In this document: positions 1 through 12,290 of the stretch, piece after piece
Layout of the letters: every line of letters starts with the position of its first letter
Numbering within the stretch: the stretch's first letter is position 1
Assembly: GCA_920105625.2 (NCBI GenBank)
Contig: OV050030.1
Location: forward strand, 405,809,034 to 405,873,033
Direction of reading: 5' to 3'
DNA: 64,000 nucleotides
From: Clusia tigrina
Lineage: Eukaryota; Arthropoda; Insecta; Diptera; Clusiidae
Translations under genes and position numbers: made by a program
Notes under the pieces: generated by a model
Databases searched by the model: none
What the model was told of the DNA's origin: nothing
Seen by the model: the letters and a program-made list of their open reading frames with translations, nothing else

Positions 1-3000
1 AGGTTGTCTTTAGCCAGACACAAAAGCCCACCATAACAGATCAAAAGAGTAATTTATGATTACTCATATGCTAATCATTGAAATGTTACTCGAGTCGTCG
101 CCAACAGAATTGTAATAATGAACTTTGCCCAATTCGAAGCATTTGAGAAAAAATTGTTGTTTTGCGCCTTTACTGGACTCAACACGTCTTTCACGAAGTG
201 GGATCTTATGTTTGGAAAAAAATGAAATTGAAGGCCAATAAACATGGGCAGGCCAATATTTATATAGTTAAGAAAATTAGTTTCTGATCTGATTAAGGGA
301 TTGTGTCAAGTGATACAAAACTTTTTGTTTGTCTTTTTAGCTTTAAGAAAAGAAGTTTCCCTTAATAAGAGTTAAAATCAGAAGAAGTTGTGAACGTTTA
401 ATTGAATTCAACACTAATTATTTTCAGTTTGAAATAGTTGAATATAATGCGACCCTTTAACTATTTTCAGTAAAGTTATATTTCATTTACTGTCTGGTGT
501 CTTCTTATCACTGCTGCTTTCAAATTGTGACTGACTGGCTGCTGTTCAAAGTATCTCCTTTCACGCTGCTTTCCAGAAGTTTTTCGACTATACGCGAAGT
601 TTGCCCATTAAGGCAAACGAGATATCATTATCGTTTATGTCCTATATTAAGACAGAAACAGACAATTTCACTAATGGAGGACAAGATAGAACCAGCCGCG
701 CATATCAATTGTTCTGGATATAATTGGAATGTTTTGGCCAAGATTTGAATGAAATAAAAAGGAATTTTTATGAATGCGGAAATCGGCAATTTGTCCCAAT
801 AGTTAGAAATAAGGATTTTTGGTGGAAGAACTTTTCAATTCTTCCCATTTCAACTCAATTCCTATGCCAAGCAATAACTATTCTTAGTTTATTCTTAGAT
901 TAATCCTAGAGGTCCATTATGATACCAACAAACTTTAAATTTTTCATCCACTCCCCGAACCAATCGGTTCTTCAACTACTCATAAAGTTAGAGATATGTA
1001 TATTAACATTAGTTGAAGCAATTATAACGACAAAGATGATATCATCGATCAAAGTAGAGAGGAGTAGCGAAATAGTTGCCTTCCCTGCAGCAGTTGGAGA
1101 AGTTATGTGAGAACTTCTTAGAATTTTTATACATTTTTCATCATGACAAACTGTGAAAGCACATTACCCCAAATTGCTGTTAGAACAGTAAACAGCACTT
1201 GGTAGGGATAACCTGGTTAATTACTATGAGAACATTTATCCAGTTATCAGGAAAGATCATCATCAGGGAAGAAGCGAATACGGCTGGATGTGGCGCTTTA
1301 TAATTTCTATGAGCGAACCAAGTTGGACTACAAAGTAACTGCTTTTGAGCTAAGAGGATTAAGATAGAAGTCAATTTGTATCAGGAAAGTAGAGCGCTGC
1401 AAAACTTCAGTCGAATTATTCACGTGAAGGCCGGTAAAAATACTGCAGCGAAATCCCTTGTTTCTGGTGAGTTGTTCTCTTTAATATAGTGATGAATTAG
1501 TCGCCACTTTAGTGGTTGTTTGTGCTCTAATCTATGCTCAATCCAATTTGCAACCATATTTAAGCCATGTGCTTTGCCTATTTTTCGTACAATATCTTTC
1601 ATCTTTCACGCTCCTAACTTTGTACAAACATCGCCAACAATTACTAGAAAAATCACCCGTTCACAGGATGTGATGAAATGGGTTTCTAAGCATTGATGTA
1701 ATCAGTTGCAAATTATTTAACTAGCCGGCTTAACGGCTTTATTTCCATTATCCCCTCTCCATGCCCACTTCAGTATCGTCTAAAGGCACTTACACTTCCG
1801 CCTTTGTAGGCCTCTTGAGATGCAGTGTACTGTGCTGTTCTGTGCCTTGCCCATGGATGTGCATGTGCGCCGTGAAGTGTTTTTGTGCATGTTTATAGTA
1901 GCAAGCAAGTGACATTTACACCGACACAAATTAATCAATGATCCTTGTGCTGAGCATACAAAAAAAAAATACTCATACACACGCACACATCCGCTGACAC
2001 AATGGCAACGTGACAATACCATAAACAACTCAAGCAAATGCGAGCAAAACATAAAAGGAAATAATGTAGTAAAGGAAGAAACAACAAAAATAGAATAAAA
2101 TCGATTACCTACCTACAAAGGACGAGGCGGTGTTGGTGGTGGTGGTGCTGGAAACAAGCAACTGTTAATTACTAGAATTAAGGAAGTGTCAAGCCGTAGC
2201 GCAACAAAGTGCTTGAAGAACTCAAAGGATTCCAAGTGCCACTCCAGCTGCTAAAACAACGTGTGGAGGAGTTTAGGAGCGCACTTGCCGCACCGGCTGA
2301 GCGACTACATAACTAAACAAGTTGCTAGTGTTTAATTATCTCCGCAGGCCTGTTCAGGCAGCACACAGCAGCTCCCCTCCATCGGGCTAATAAGCCCATA
2401 GCACGGAGTGAGCAATCAAAGCGGAGCGATTTTTCGGCATCAGTTCTCGAAAAAGACATGCCCGAAGGCAACGGCAGCGGCAACGGCAACGTGAGTGGTG
2501 CGCTGTTGTGGCCTTGAATTTTGGTATTCCGCTTTGCATGACATTTTGACTTCATTTATCTCTCTGACACTTTGCATCCCTACTCCACCCATACACACCC
2601 ACACACAAATCCACTCACATCCTTCGCCCCCATCTCCAGCCAGCTGAGGTGTGCGCCGCTTCTGTCGTTCGGCTCCACATTCCGGTGGATGTAGCTTGTT
2701 ATAATATTTGATTTATGCCTGTCTTCCATTTCATTAATCATTGTTTTAAGATTTCTATTAATTTACGTTGGAGCTCTGAAAGGCAGCCTGTGACATTTGA
2801 GTGCACACGCACTCGACGCCCTCTGGGCTTATTTGTGGGGTTACTTTTGCTTTATTTAATATTGTCGTCATTTGTGTTTCGTATATTAAAATAATAGAAT
2901 ATTCCCAGTAAATGTGCTCAAATTGGTACAATTGATTTGGATTGCAATTCATGCGCAATCAAGCGTAAGAGACAAGGTCATGTGGGAGCTTTTCATGGCA

Positions 3001-3105
3001 GTAAGGCTGATGAATCCTTCTAAAGTGAGGATGGGGTGTTTTTGACCTTCTCTAATCGGATTTTAGGTGTGGACCAGGGATAGGAACATTTGCTTTTATT
3101 TATTA
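1..3105. other. Non-coding stretch, no gene recognised
   Basis: AT-rich sequence with short ORFs only, none resembling a known protein. Around 1.9-2.7 kb it becomes richer in CA runs, GGT/GGC runs and CAC-rich stretches of the kind common in fly introns and intergenic DNA. No splice-compatible exon chain, tRNA or transposon end was identified. Confidence 0.6.
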
Positions 3106-3124
3106 TTGTTATACGAATAGGACA

Positions 3125-3640
3125 AACAACTTATGGACTAATCGTGACGACTGTGAAGTCTCACGGGCCTTATGGCATAAGTTAGACATGAAGAGAACAA
3201 AGGCTCTCTTAGGGCTCAACAAACCTGCAGTAAGAGTGCTTACGGGGGTCATTACCGGGCATTGTGCTATTGCACCAATGCTTCAATGTTGGCGTATTTC
3301 GTCGAGCGGGCTATGCAGGAGTTGTCATGATGAAGAAGAGATAGAATCGATTCATCACTTTTTATGTCAATGTCCAAGGCTACAATTGAAACGACTTCAA
3401 TGTTTGTTGTCGCGCTTCTTCACAAGCTTGACAGAGATAACGAAGGTGGACTTACCGGATGTTCTCACGTTCATCTGGAAAACCAAATGGTTTAATAGGG
3501 ATGTTACTTCCAATGTTTACGGAAATCGCGGGTAAGGACGAGTATGCCTCCTCTTGGCATTTTTGAAGGTAGTCACAATGGAGATAGATGCCTCGTAATG
3601 CAAGTCCGGATAATTGTATCCGCTGCACACGCCTTCGCAA
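3125..3640 (+). pseudogene. 3' end of a LOA/I-group non-LTR retrotransposon ORF2 (post-RNase H zinc-knuckle region)
   Basis: The reading frame is open from about 3125 to a stop at 3533-3535. It carries the C-terminal signature of RNase H-bearing non-LTR elements: a block reading RVLTGVITGHCAI, then a Cys-rich knuckle CRSCHDEEE followed by HHFLCQCP. This part of ORF2 lies after the RNase H domain and probably binds nucleic acid. Everything upstream (endonuclease, RT, RNase H core) is missing, so this is a 5'-truncated, dead copy. The 3' UTR ends in the CCTAACC tail annotated separately. The clade (LOA versus another RNase H-bearing group) is inferred from the motif style. Confidence 0.75.
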
Positions 3641-3654
3641 CCTAACCTAACCTA
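3641..3654 (+). repeat. CCTAA tail of the retrotransposon 3' end
   Basis: Two and a half copies of CCTAA sit where the 3' end of the upstream element should finish. Related CCTA-type tails occur next to the RNase H fragments ending at 22.09 kb and 41.72 kb. They look like the short simple repeat on which such elements terminate. Confidence 0.55.
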
Positions 3655-4950
3655 TACGTATATTCGTCTCATACTTCTCTACCTACCTCCACCTACCTAA
3701 TAAGGGAATTTGTGAACTGCTTAATAAGGCTCTTGTTCGATATCAATGAAGTCTAATACTATATGAGAATATAATTGAGGAAAACCTCATTGAAAGCCAT
3801 CCTTTAAAAGTTCAAGTTAGTCTTTATCGATGTATATATAAATCTCGATCCCTTCAATGTTTACAAAAATTTGAATGTTTATTCTGTCATGAAACCATGA
3901 ATTTATTCTCCGTCGGATATAACTTAAATTCTTCCTGGAAGACTCAGTTTTTAATTGTGGATTTTTTTGTTTAACATTGATCAATGAACTGACTTATTAG
4001 TTTTTTTCTAATCTTAGAAAATGAACTTTAAAAATAAACCTTCTTCTTTGTTTCTTTTTATGAAGGTTCTTATCGCTCCTAAGCTGGGAAATTGAATGTA
4101 TTTCTTAAGAGGAGTATTAATTCAATGGTCTCTTGGCACAAGTTCGAACACAAACTTGTAAGATTGTTCCACTGTTTAACTGGGTTCTCAGAGTTCTTCT
4201 CAAAATAACCGCGCAATACTTCTGTCACGTGCTAATTTCTTATACTTAATATCATTTAATTTCATTCTATTCACTGAGTTTACTGTCCATGCTGATATGA
4301 GCACGATTCTATGGAAGCATGTCCTAATAATTAGTAGGAACCCCAGCTGAGAACATTGTAAATATACTCCTATGCGTTTCAGGAACATGGTGAAGTTTGT
4401 CAAATTTGTTCTGGTTGACTCAGGCTGGCATGAAAATTCAGTTTGCCCATAGTCCTTGATATGGCTGTTTAGTCCTTGTGAGTGTTTCACTATTTTCGGT
4501 GGTGTTAACAGCTGCTGTAGTTAATATTGACTGACTGGATACATAGCTTAGCTGGATGTGATTCAATGGGTTAGTAACCAGTTGGAGTTGCTTCTAGGTT
4601 GCAGTTGTCAAATATCGTTCCAGCCGGATTGTAAGTACGTAGTAGGAATATCTTTATAGGGCATCCGGTCTTTCAATTTGAATTTGATCTGCTTATAATA
4701 CTGTATGAAAGTGGCCTTTTGCCTGCCATTCTTATGCCGTGTGGTTAACGTGGGAGTGTCTGATCAGTTCGTTGGTCTTCTCATGAGCTGGAATGTTCGT
4801 TTCAATGGTGTGTAATCAAAATAAGAGCGATTTGAAGTTAACCACTTTGTCTACAGAGTTCTTGCTAGATTTCATCAAGCAGTTTCGATCTCATAATTGT
4901 GGAGTTTTGTGCCTTGATCTCAGTTTGGAAGGCAGGGAATAGTAAAGGGT
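3655..4950. other. Non-coding stretch, nothing recognised
   Basis: AT-rich sequence with a minus-strand ORF of 96 codons (4200-4490) that resembles nothing I know. No repeats, termini or RNA genes were identified. Confidence 0.55.
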
Positions 4951-4964
4951 TTTGCAAAAGAAAC

Positions 4965-5850
4965 GCTACAAAAGTAAATCGATAGTGACAGCAAACGACG
5001 CCATATTTTTTCCCGCTCTTTTCACATTTCTCTTCAGTAAGGTTTGCCATTTCATCATGCAAAGATATACGAGCCAACAACGAGTCGAAATTATTAAAAT
5101 TTACTACCGAAATTCGGAGTCAGTCGCCTCAACTTTAAGAGCGCTACGTCCAATTTATGATGAGGCTCATTTCTGGCTGAATGGCTTCGTCAATTAGCAA
5201 AATATGCGTTATTGGTTAGACAGCAATCCACACGTACTCCATGAGTCATCATTGCATCCCGAAAAAATTACGGTTTGGTGCGGTTTATGGGCCGGCGGCG
5301 TCATTGGGCCGTACTTCTTCCGTGATGATCAAGACCGGCACATTACTGTGAATGCGAATCGCTACCGTTCAATGATAACCGAATATTTTTGGCCCCAATT
5401 GGATAATATGGACTTGGAGGACATGTGGTTCAAACAGGCCACAAGCCACACAGCGAATGCCACAATCAATTTACTGCAATCCAAGTTTGGTGAATGTGTT
5501 ATCTCACGAAATGGCCCAGTCGATTGGCCACCTCGGTCGTGCGATTTGACGCCGTTAGATTATTTCCTGTGGGGCTACGTCAAGTCTATGGTCTATGCCA
5601 ACAAGCCAGCGACGATTGATGAACTTCGTACGAATATCGAACGTGAAATTGCAGCAGTATCGGCCGATTTATGCTTGAAAACCGTTGAAAATTGGGTTCA
5701 GCGTCTGGACTTCTGCAAGCGTGCCCGTGGTGGCCATGCAAAAGAAATCGAGTTCCATACATAATGACATCGAACGTACTTTCACAGGAATAAAGAATTT
5801 CATTGATATCTAAAACCGGTTTTGTTTTATTTAAAAAAAACTTTTGTAGC
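4965..5850 (+). mobile_element. DD41D (rosa-like) mariner, deletion derivative
   Basis: A mariner-superfamily DNA transposon. An 11-bp exact inverted repeat, GCTACAAAAGT at 4965-4975 and its complement at 5840-5850, brackets the transposase remnant and marks at least the inner part of the terminal repeats. The true outer ends may lie some bases further out, because the neighbouring sequence is AT-rich. At under 0.9 kb it is shorter than the ~1.3 kb relatives at 15.7 and 40.1 kb, and the missing part falls inside the transposase N-terminal half. It cannot make active transposase. Confidence 0.75.
5057..5764 (+). pseudogene. DD41D mariner transposase, inactivated
   Basis: The ATG at 5057 opens with MQRYTSQQRVEIIKIYYRN, the start of the helix-turn-helix DNA-binding domain. 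After about 30 codons the sequence jumps to YDEAHFWLNGFVN, which holds the first catalytic Asp, so the second HTH and linker are deleted. An in-frame TAG at 5195-5197 follows. The frame then runs through ITVWCGLWAGGVIGPYF to CDLTPLDYFLWG, whose LDY Asp is the third catalytic residue, and ends at TAA 5762-5764. The second catalytic position is gone: relatives read QQDGAT, but here FKQ is joined directly to ATSHTA, consistent with a 6-bp deletion of Asp-Gly. With three independent lesions it is certainly dead. Confidence 0.85.
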
Positions 5851-8755
5851 GCCCGATATTTATATAAAATCTATAAAGCTTGAACAATTTGGTAAAGTTG
5901 TCCCTACACAAGCTTCATAATAATAATTCATTTCCATGGTTCCGCGCGGGGGAGCAAAGGTCCAATTAAGAACGGCATAAATCTTTTAACTCATCAATGG
6001 CGGAGACTTCTGCCTTGTTTGCAACTTCCATCAGCTTGGGAATCAAGGAATAGTATTTGTATAAAGGCTACAAAACTTGATGCAAAACAAACTTTGAACT
6101 ATTTTGTGGACATTTATAAAGTCTTTCATAGTTCTTATCAAGTTTCTTTTACCAATCGGAAAGTTTCATGTTATCCTAAATCACATTGGATAACTTCAAA
6201 CTATTATGCAATAGTCGCCCTTTCGCTTACCAAGTAATTGACTCCTGAAAATCCTTAACCTGTTCTAATAACAGGCCTAGACTGGTGACTCTCAACGGTG
6301 TTCAATGGATCTTTCAATTATATGGTAATTATCTAGTCTAACTAACTAACTGACCTAGAAGACAAACTGACCTACTACAACTGACCTAGAAGACAAATAA
6401 CATTCCTATTGTGATCCTCACATTGAACACACGCACTTTTATAATGTCCCGCACTACCCTCGCCAGAATTAGATCATCTACAATTATTGCTGCTGGAGTT
6501 CGTGCTATTTACCTTCAATCCGCAACCCACATTCCGTAATGCGATAAGCCCACATGAACGCGCCAGGATGCGTACGAGTTCACTGTCAAAAACCGAGCCT
6601 CATGTGTTTTATGGCATTTTAATAACAACACATAAAAGCGTGGTATCCTAGCAATTAGTATGGCATAAAATGTCTTAATCACGCCAACGTCGATCTAAGG
6701 CACCGTTGATGTTGTACGGTAAGCAAATTGCGCTGTGTTCTGGTGATGTGCGTGGTATTACAATGTGCTCATCAGCAGCAGCCGAGACGAACGACAACAG
6801 CCGCAGTGACAACAAAAGCGACAGCAGTGAGAGTAACAACAAGAACAAGCTGGATAGCGACAACACACAAAATTACACAAATTTATGTAAAATGCCGGAA
6901 AATTAAAGATTAAAGCGTTGTTGATAGCATATTAGCTAAGCCCAGGATGTGATGAAATATCACACTCACGAAAAGTGCCGGCAGGATAAAGGCAGGCAAC
7001 CCAGTTGTCGAACACTCAACCGCGCACGCTGTTGCCATTGTTGGAGGCGTGAAGTTTGTAGTCGCTTACAAAAAAAATAAATAAAAATAAATACAAAATA
7101 AAGGACGCGAAATTTATTTCCCTCTTTATACTTTTCTGCATATTTTGCGCCAGGATTATGCCACATTATGGGGCAAGTAAAGCCGAAGTTAAGTGTCTGT
7201 ATGACTTTAATGGCACATAAATGCTGCTGCATTAAGTATATGAACTTGGCGGGAGCTCTTTAAAAATTGCGTCTATTTCCGAGTACGTTTGCTTTTATCC
7301 TTTCGCTTTCGTTTACATATTGTATTTTTTGTGTAAATTTTCTTGTTGTTTTGTTTTTATGAAGATACACGAGTTGTAATCCTTTTTGCTTTTATATAAA
7401 ACCAGTGTGCTGTCGAGAATTTTGTTCTGCTTTTTGTGCGCCTCCTGCCATCACTTCGCTGCAAACCACACTTCGGCAAACATAACTCTTTCTGCCTCTT
7501 TTGCGTAGGGAGGGCACGGACGACCCTTGAGTATCCTTTTTTGCAGCTCAATTGTTGACAGTTTGTTGCGGTTCTGCTACTGATTAAAAGTATTTTTCAA
7601 CTACATGTGGTTTGGTGAGGGGCCGACATGATCCGGTTGTATTGTGTATCTGACAAGGATAATAAATTCTCACATTTGTTTCAAAGTGTTTGCGAAATGT
7701 TTAAAGCCGCTTGCACAGAGCTCAACGTTCAGCACTTCAACTCTGGGAGGGAGTAAGTGTGTCAGTTGGTCTTTGAACATTTGATTTTGTGTACCGACTG
7801 CCGCAGCCTGCTTGGAGTGCCGACACACAAGTGTAGGTTCATTCGGATTTCAAAGGCGTTTGCAAAGTGAACTTTTCTTGGTTGCTATTTCGTCTTTATT
7901 TTTGAACATTTCCTATCTTTGTGTTTTTGTCTACTCTAGAATAATGTCATAGAAATGTTGTAGACCTCATTACGAATGGGAGCATTTCTATGTGTGCGTA
8001 ACTTTATGTGTGTGGCCTATTCATACACTCACTCAGAATTTTCATATTGGGTCGACACGAGTGCAAATACCTCAGCTGCGGCCTTACAATTTCCGTGCTA
8101 CATCATCATCCAAGCTTCATGCCATGACAGAACTTTTTGAAAGGCTTCTGTCAAAATGTACAATATTGTGCAATATATCAATTTAACTTTTCTTGTTAAG
8201 ATTAAATTTGACGTGATTTTCTCGAAAGTTTCAATTGCTGACACGTCGGAAATATTTGCAATGAAGTGAGTTTATTGTGCGCAAACTTTTCCATCTTTCT
8301 ACTCAGCTCGTAACTATGTTGTACTTCTTAAAAAATTAACGTAGGTGCGTGGGGTTTCGCATCTTCGCACTTGGCTTAGTACTCACTTACATGCATTTCA
8401 TAGAGAGCATGGTTTTAATAAAGTTTTTCGGAATATTCTACATTTCGATGTAGAAAATTGAGAGACTATTCACACTGTTCATATAAATATAAGTTAATGA
8501 CATTAAAAAATCCTCTCGCTGTATAAAAACATCTAGGCATCAATAGCAGATCAATAGCAGGACCAGAAGTTGTCGGAAAGTACAACAAATATACGCAGTT
8601 TTCTGTAGCCTAAATAGGACAGACCTCCCCCCTTGAGAGGCAATCTTATCCCGCAGACCAACGATGGGTAGCACTTTTGAATAGCCAGACCCTACGTCTT
8701 GCCAACAATAATCTTGCACTGTCAAAAATTTCCCAGTGCTTTCGCTACATTTAGT
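5851..8755. other. Non-coding stretch, no gene recognised
   Basis: No homology-bearing ORF. It contains a short imperfect direct repeat (AACTGACCTAGAAGACAAA at 6348 and again at 6379, spacing 31) and a CAG/AAC-rich patch at 6.77-6.87 kb. A 7.0-7.9 kb portion has the texture of fly intergenic or intronic DNA. Confidence 0.55.
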
Positions 8756-8759
8756 TCAA

Positions 8760-9190
8760 TGTGTGATTTACAGAGAAGCTTACTATCATGGACCACTCCA
8801 AGATGTTTTACCTGCCCGATAACTGAATAGTGACCTCCTTGTATGTTGGCTGAACAAAACCTTCGAAACCTTTCCTCCTAGTAGAAAGAACTAAATTGGT
8901 TTTACTGAAAGTCCCTTTGCCTCACATCATGTGTCAATCTTATTCAGCGAATACTGCACTTCCTTGCAGATCTGCACAAGAAAGCTTCCTGCTATTACGC
9001 AGGCAACATCGTCTGCATATGCCTGAGCGTAGATATCAGAATCATATAGGAAGACAAGCAAGGAGTCAATGACCATGGGCCAGAGTAGTGGAGAGAGCAG
9101 ACCACCCTGAGGAGAACCCTTTTTCACACCCGAGTATACCCACAGATTCTGGCGCGCAACACAATAACCCTATTGGCTAGCATTGAACGA
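8760..9190 (-). pseudogene. RT fragment of a LOA-type non-LTR retrotransposon
   Basis: Read on the minus strand, the frame from about 9127 carries KKGSPQGGLLSPLLW followed by AYADDVACVI. These are RT motifs B and C, including the YADD catalytic pair. Downstream, with frame changes, come degraded matches to the RT thumb region, ending near VKHLGVVHDSKL. The PQGGLLSPLLW variant is typical of LOA/I-group RT rather than Jockey, which usually reads PQGSVLGP. Only about 140 codons survive, with frameshifts, and no EN or RNase H is attached. Confidence 0.75.
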
Positions 9191-9639
9191 TTCGAAATAA
9201 CCAGCACAGTTCTCTGCTGTTACTGTGTCTTTCCTTCATTTGTGCTACTACCAAGTTTCTCTCTTTCTTTCTGACATATGGAGTTAGTTTCAGCTCTAGC
9301 TAGAATAATCACGAAGGCAAAAATTAACTATAAGAGGGCAAGCACTCATATTGCAGCAGTTGTTCTTTTTTCAGTTCACAGTTGACAAGTTATTAACTGT
9401 CTTGGCCGACACATGTAACCGAAACATCTCTAATCCTGTGCCTCGGTGTTAGTGCCAGGCGACAGCTTCCGTGAGACAACTTCCGAAGTTCAAGTCTTTA
9501 TAAGAGTGCCGACATTTCCAGAGCAGACTGAAACATCTCTCACTAATCCGCTTCATCTCCTTAGAAGACCAAACCTTTGCATTCGAATGACATTAATTCC
9601 CTTCTCTGAAAATGGGGTTTCAGTGTTATGTCATATGGT

Positions 9640-11357
9640 AACTCTATCCAGTCTTCAATGATTGCTAATAACGTCCACTTCTGCTTACGCATCGAGAACA
9701 GATTTGGTAGAGAAACAAATAATGAATTTAGACTGTGTGTCGATTACAGACAAATAAACAAGGTACCACCTAAGCAGCCGTTTCCCATACCTATCATTGA
9801 CGAGATATTCGCCCAATTATCAGATGTTTATTTTACTACCCTACATATTTGCTCGGATCTCTCTTCCTGGTGGGTACTGCGTTTGTAACGGCCGATGGAG
9901 ATTTTGAGTATAACAGGATGCCTATCGAATTGGTAAATGCACCCGCAGTGCTCCAGAGTATGATGGAAAAGGTAGTAGCACTGGTGAGACCAAACCCAGC
10001 AGTCGCTTACCTGGATGATGTTGTAATCCGAAGCAAAATAGTGGACGAAGGAAGCAAAGCTAGCACAATTTTTAAAAATGTCGGCTATCATTCTGACTTG
10101 AGAAATTAAACTTTTTGAGCTCAAATATTTGTTTTTTAGGGCTCAAGGTGAGTGGAGAACACAAGGTACCTGCAGTAAAGAATTTCCCAAAACCAACAAC
10201 TTCAACGGAGGTCCGACGTCTTCTAGAACTAACGGGATTCTTTAAGAAAGTCGTAAAAAAGTACCCCTTAATAGCAAACCCGCTTACGAGATTAAGGACA
10301 AGAGCAGCCGCAGAGAGTTTTGTGTGGGCGGAAGATCAGCAGTTGGCTTACGAAACTTTTAAAAAAATGTAGTGTCCAGTATTGACATTATATGAGTACT
10401 CTGCTATGCACGAAGTACCGATGCCAACAGTGTAGGTATATCAACAGTGCTATTGCAGTTTAAGGACAACAGAAACTCTTGGGCAGCCGTAATATATTTT
10501 AGTTGCCCGTGCACTCCAACGGACAGTGCCATAGTTACAAGCTGGAGTGTTTACTCTGCTGGAAGCGCGTCGACGTTTTCTTATCTAACTATTAGGAAAA
10601 CACTTCCTTCCGAACCATCACAGACTGTTCAGCCAGTACTAGCGTGAGACGCCCTTAATTCTTTTAGAATTGCTAGATGGTAGATACGCTTATCCGAAGA
10701 CGACTATGATTGTGTCCATTGAACTGGTAGACGTATGGGCCACGTAGACACCCTTAGTAGAGACCCATCTTTAGATGATCACAGTCAGTCATATGAACTA
10801 GTAATGCAACTTATTGAAGCCGATTGTGATGACTGACTACACACAGTGCAACTAAAGGACGACAGAAGGAAAAGAACTCTTTACAAAACAATCGCCTTTA
10901 TCGACGTATGAATGGGTAATTGATATGGGATACTTTGGAATTTATAAAACGGACTTGAACGGATTCGTAAGCACTATTGGTTTCCTCGTATGCGGAAAAA
11001 TGTGAAGAAGTCCTCTGCATCGAATGCTGTTATAACAACACATCGTCCTGCATCGAATGCTGTTATAACAAAACAAAGGGTGGAAAACTTGAAGGGAGTT
11101 TTCACATTAACACCATGGAACCATTGCCTTATAGACAAATCCACTTTGATCATCTTGGACCATTCATCAAGAACAAATGGGACATAATTGCTACAAGCGA
11201 TACATTTACCAAATATCTGACAGTCAAAGTAGTGCGTAACACCAAAACTCAACCGGTGATACAATTGTTGATCGAACTTGACTGTTATTTTGGATGCCCA
11301 AAGAGGAACGCAACAGACGGTGGTACGGCTTTCACATCAAAACAACTTAATTATTAA
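9640..11357 (+). pseudogene. Ty3/gypsy LTR retrotransposon pol remnant (RT, RNase H, integrase)
   Basis: Pol domains appear in the normal order but in several frames. RT has EFRLCVDYRQINK near 9725 and the active site AYLDDVVI near 10005. The RT/RNase H junction has NICFLGLKVSG (10.12 kb) and FVWAEDQQLAYETFKKM (10.32 kb). A short VHxTGRRMGHVDTLSRD block follows at about 10.72 kb. The integrase shows a zinc-binding segment (CIECCYN), then HFDHLGPF and TDGGTAFTS, containing the first two Asp of the DDE core, ending near 11.35 kb. Gag, protease, envelope, the end of integrase and both LTRs are not seen. At least four frameshifts and many stops make it a relic. Assignment to Ty3/gypsy is firm; the family within it is not. 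Confidence 0.85.
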
Positions 11358-11361
11358 CCAT

Positions 11362-12288
11362 AATATGCAAGATATAAAAACAGCAGTCAGAACTGGGACT
11401 GGTTGGCATCTGAATGCTTCTCGGCTACGGGGAGTATGGCAAGTGGTATTCCATTCGGAAGTGTTTGCTATACGTAATGTAGCGGAATGGGTAATTGAGA
11501 AGAAATGGCACGGTAAACAGTTTAGAGCCACTAGTGACAGACACGCTGCACTGAAGGCCCTAGAGATCGCGTTAATCACATCTAAAATTGGCCAAGAATG
11601 GAAGTCAAGACTTAACTCCATCGCAAGGTGAAATTTACTTGAACTTATTTGGGTGCCACGATACTGCGGTAACCGGTGCGGTGAAATAGTTGATGAAGTG
11701 ACAAATTAATTGAACTGGATTCTGCGGGTACTCCCGTGGGACCAGTGCCATTTATCGGTATAAGTTTAGCAGGGGATATTTATTGGATAAAGGGTCACAG
11801 GAACAATATGTACAATGACCGATGGAGCAATTCAGATGCCTGCAAAACAACCAAGTGTCCCTAGATAGCGCAAACAAAGAGTTGCAGATTTGCTTTTAAC
11901 ATTACGAAGGAAAGATTTTAGATCCTTGGTTGTGGTAATCACGGGACATAATCCATGGCAACCATAGGCATCATCGAGAGTCCGACCTGCGTATCATGCT
12001 TGGCAGAAGAACAGGACGGCCTCTCTCTCTGAGCTTGTCTTGCCTTTGCCAGAATGAGGAGGCGCATGTCAGGGTCAGATGCTTTGGGAATGGACAAAGT
12101 ACATTCCTTATCCCTGGAAAGATTTCCGAGTCAGAGATGTTTGAAAAGTTGTAACTTCCTTTCCAAAATCTCTCTTTCTATATCTGTCTCAAATCAAATA
12201 TCAAATATTTGTCTAGGCTTACAGTACAATGCCTAAGTGTTTGGACACCTTCTTCTTCGGCAGTTCTCCGCCCAACCCCACTTTTATT
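11362..12288 (+). pseudogene. RNase H and 3' end of a LOA/I-group non-LTR element
   Basis: The frame at 11362-11631 contains VFHSEVFAIRNVAEWV, the RNase H Glu block, and TSDRHAALKAL, the catalytic Asp block. It continues with many stops through NLLELIWVPRYCG, which corresponds to the WVPGH block. A VADLLLTLRRKDFRS...VITGHNPW region at 11.9 kb follows, then a Cys-rich NEEAH knuckle at 12.05 kb. The 3' terminal segment at 12221-12288 is a repeat found twice more in the window, which identifies it as this family's conserved 3' end. The fragment starts right after the gypsy relic, so one of the two was probably truncated by the other. Confidence 0.75.
12221..12288 (+). repeat. Dispersed retrotransposon 3'-end repeat, copy 1
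   Basis: A ~70-bp block running from ACAGTACAATGCCTAAG to CCCAACCCCACTTTT. It is shared with 24662-24738 and 45591-45665, with internal landmarks CTTCTTCGGC and CCCCACTT. Here it follows an RNase H domain in the right orientation, so the block is interpretable as the last ORF2 codons plus the start of the 3' UTR. Confidence 0.7.
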
Positions 12289-12290
12289 GG

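Noticed and set aside
1420..1602. Minus-strand ORF with VANWIEHRLEHKQ, reminiscent of a linker in some RTs (WIxxWLxxRxQ)
   Set aside because: Only one short motif fits, and neighbouring sequence on either side shows no RT motifs A-C. Chance resemblance cannot be excluded.
4990..5040. AAAGGGTTTTGC at 4945-4956 as the outer mariner end
   Set aside because: It resembles the copy A/B termini (AAGGGTTTTCC), but no matching inverse was found at the right side of the 5-kb element, so I kept the inner 11-bp repeat as the supported boundary.
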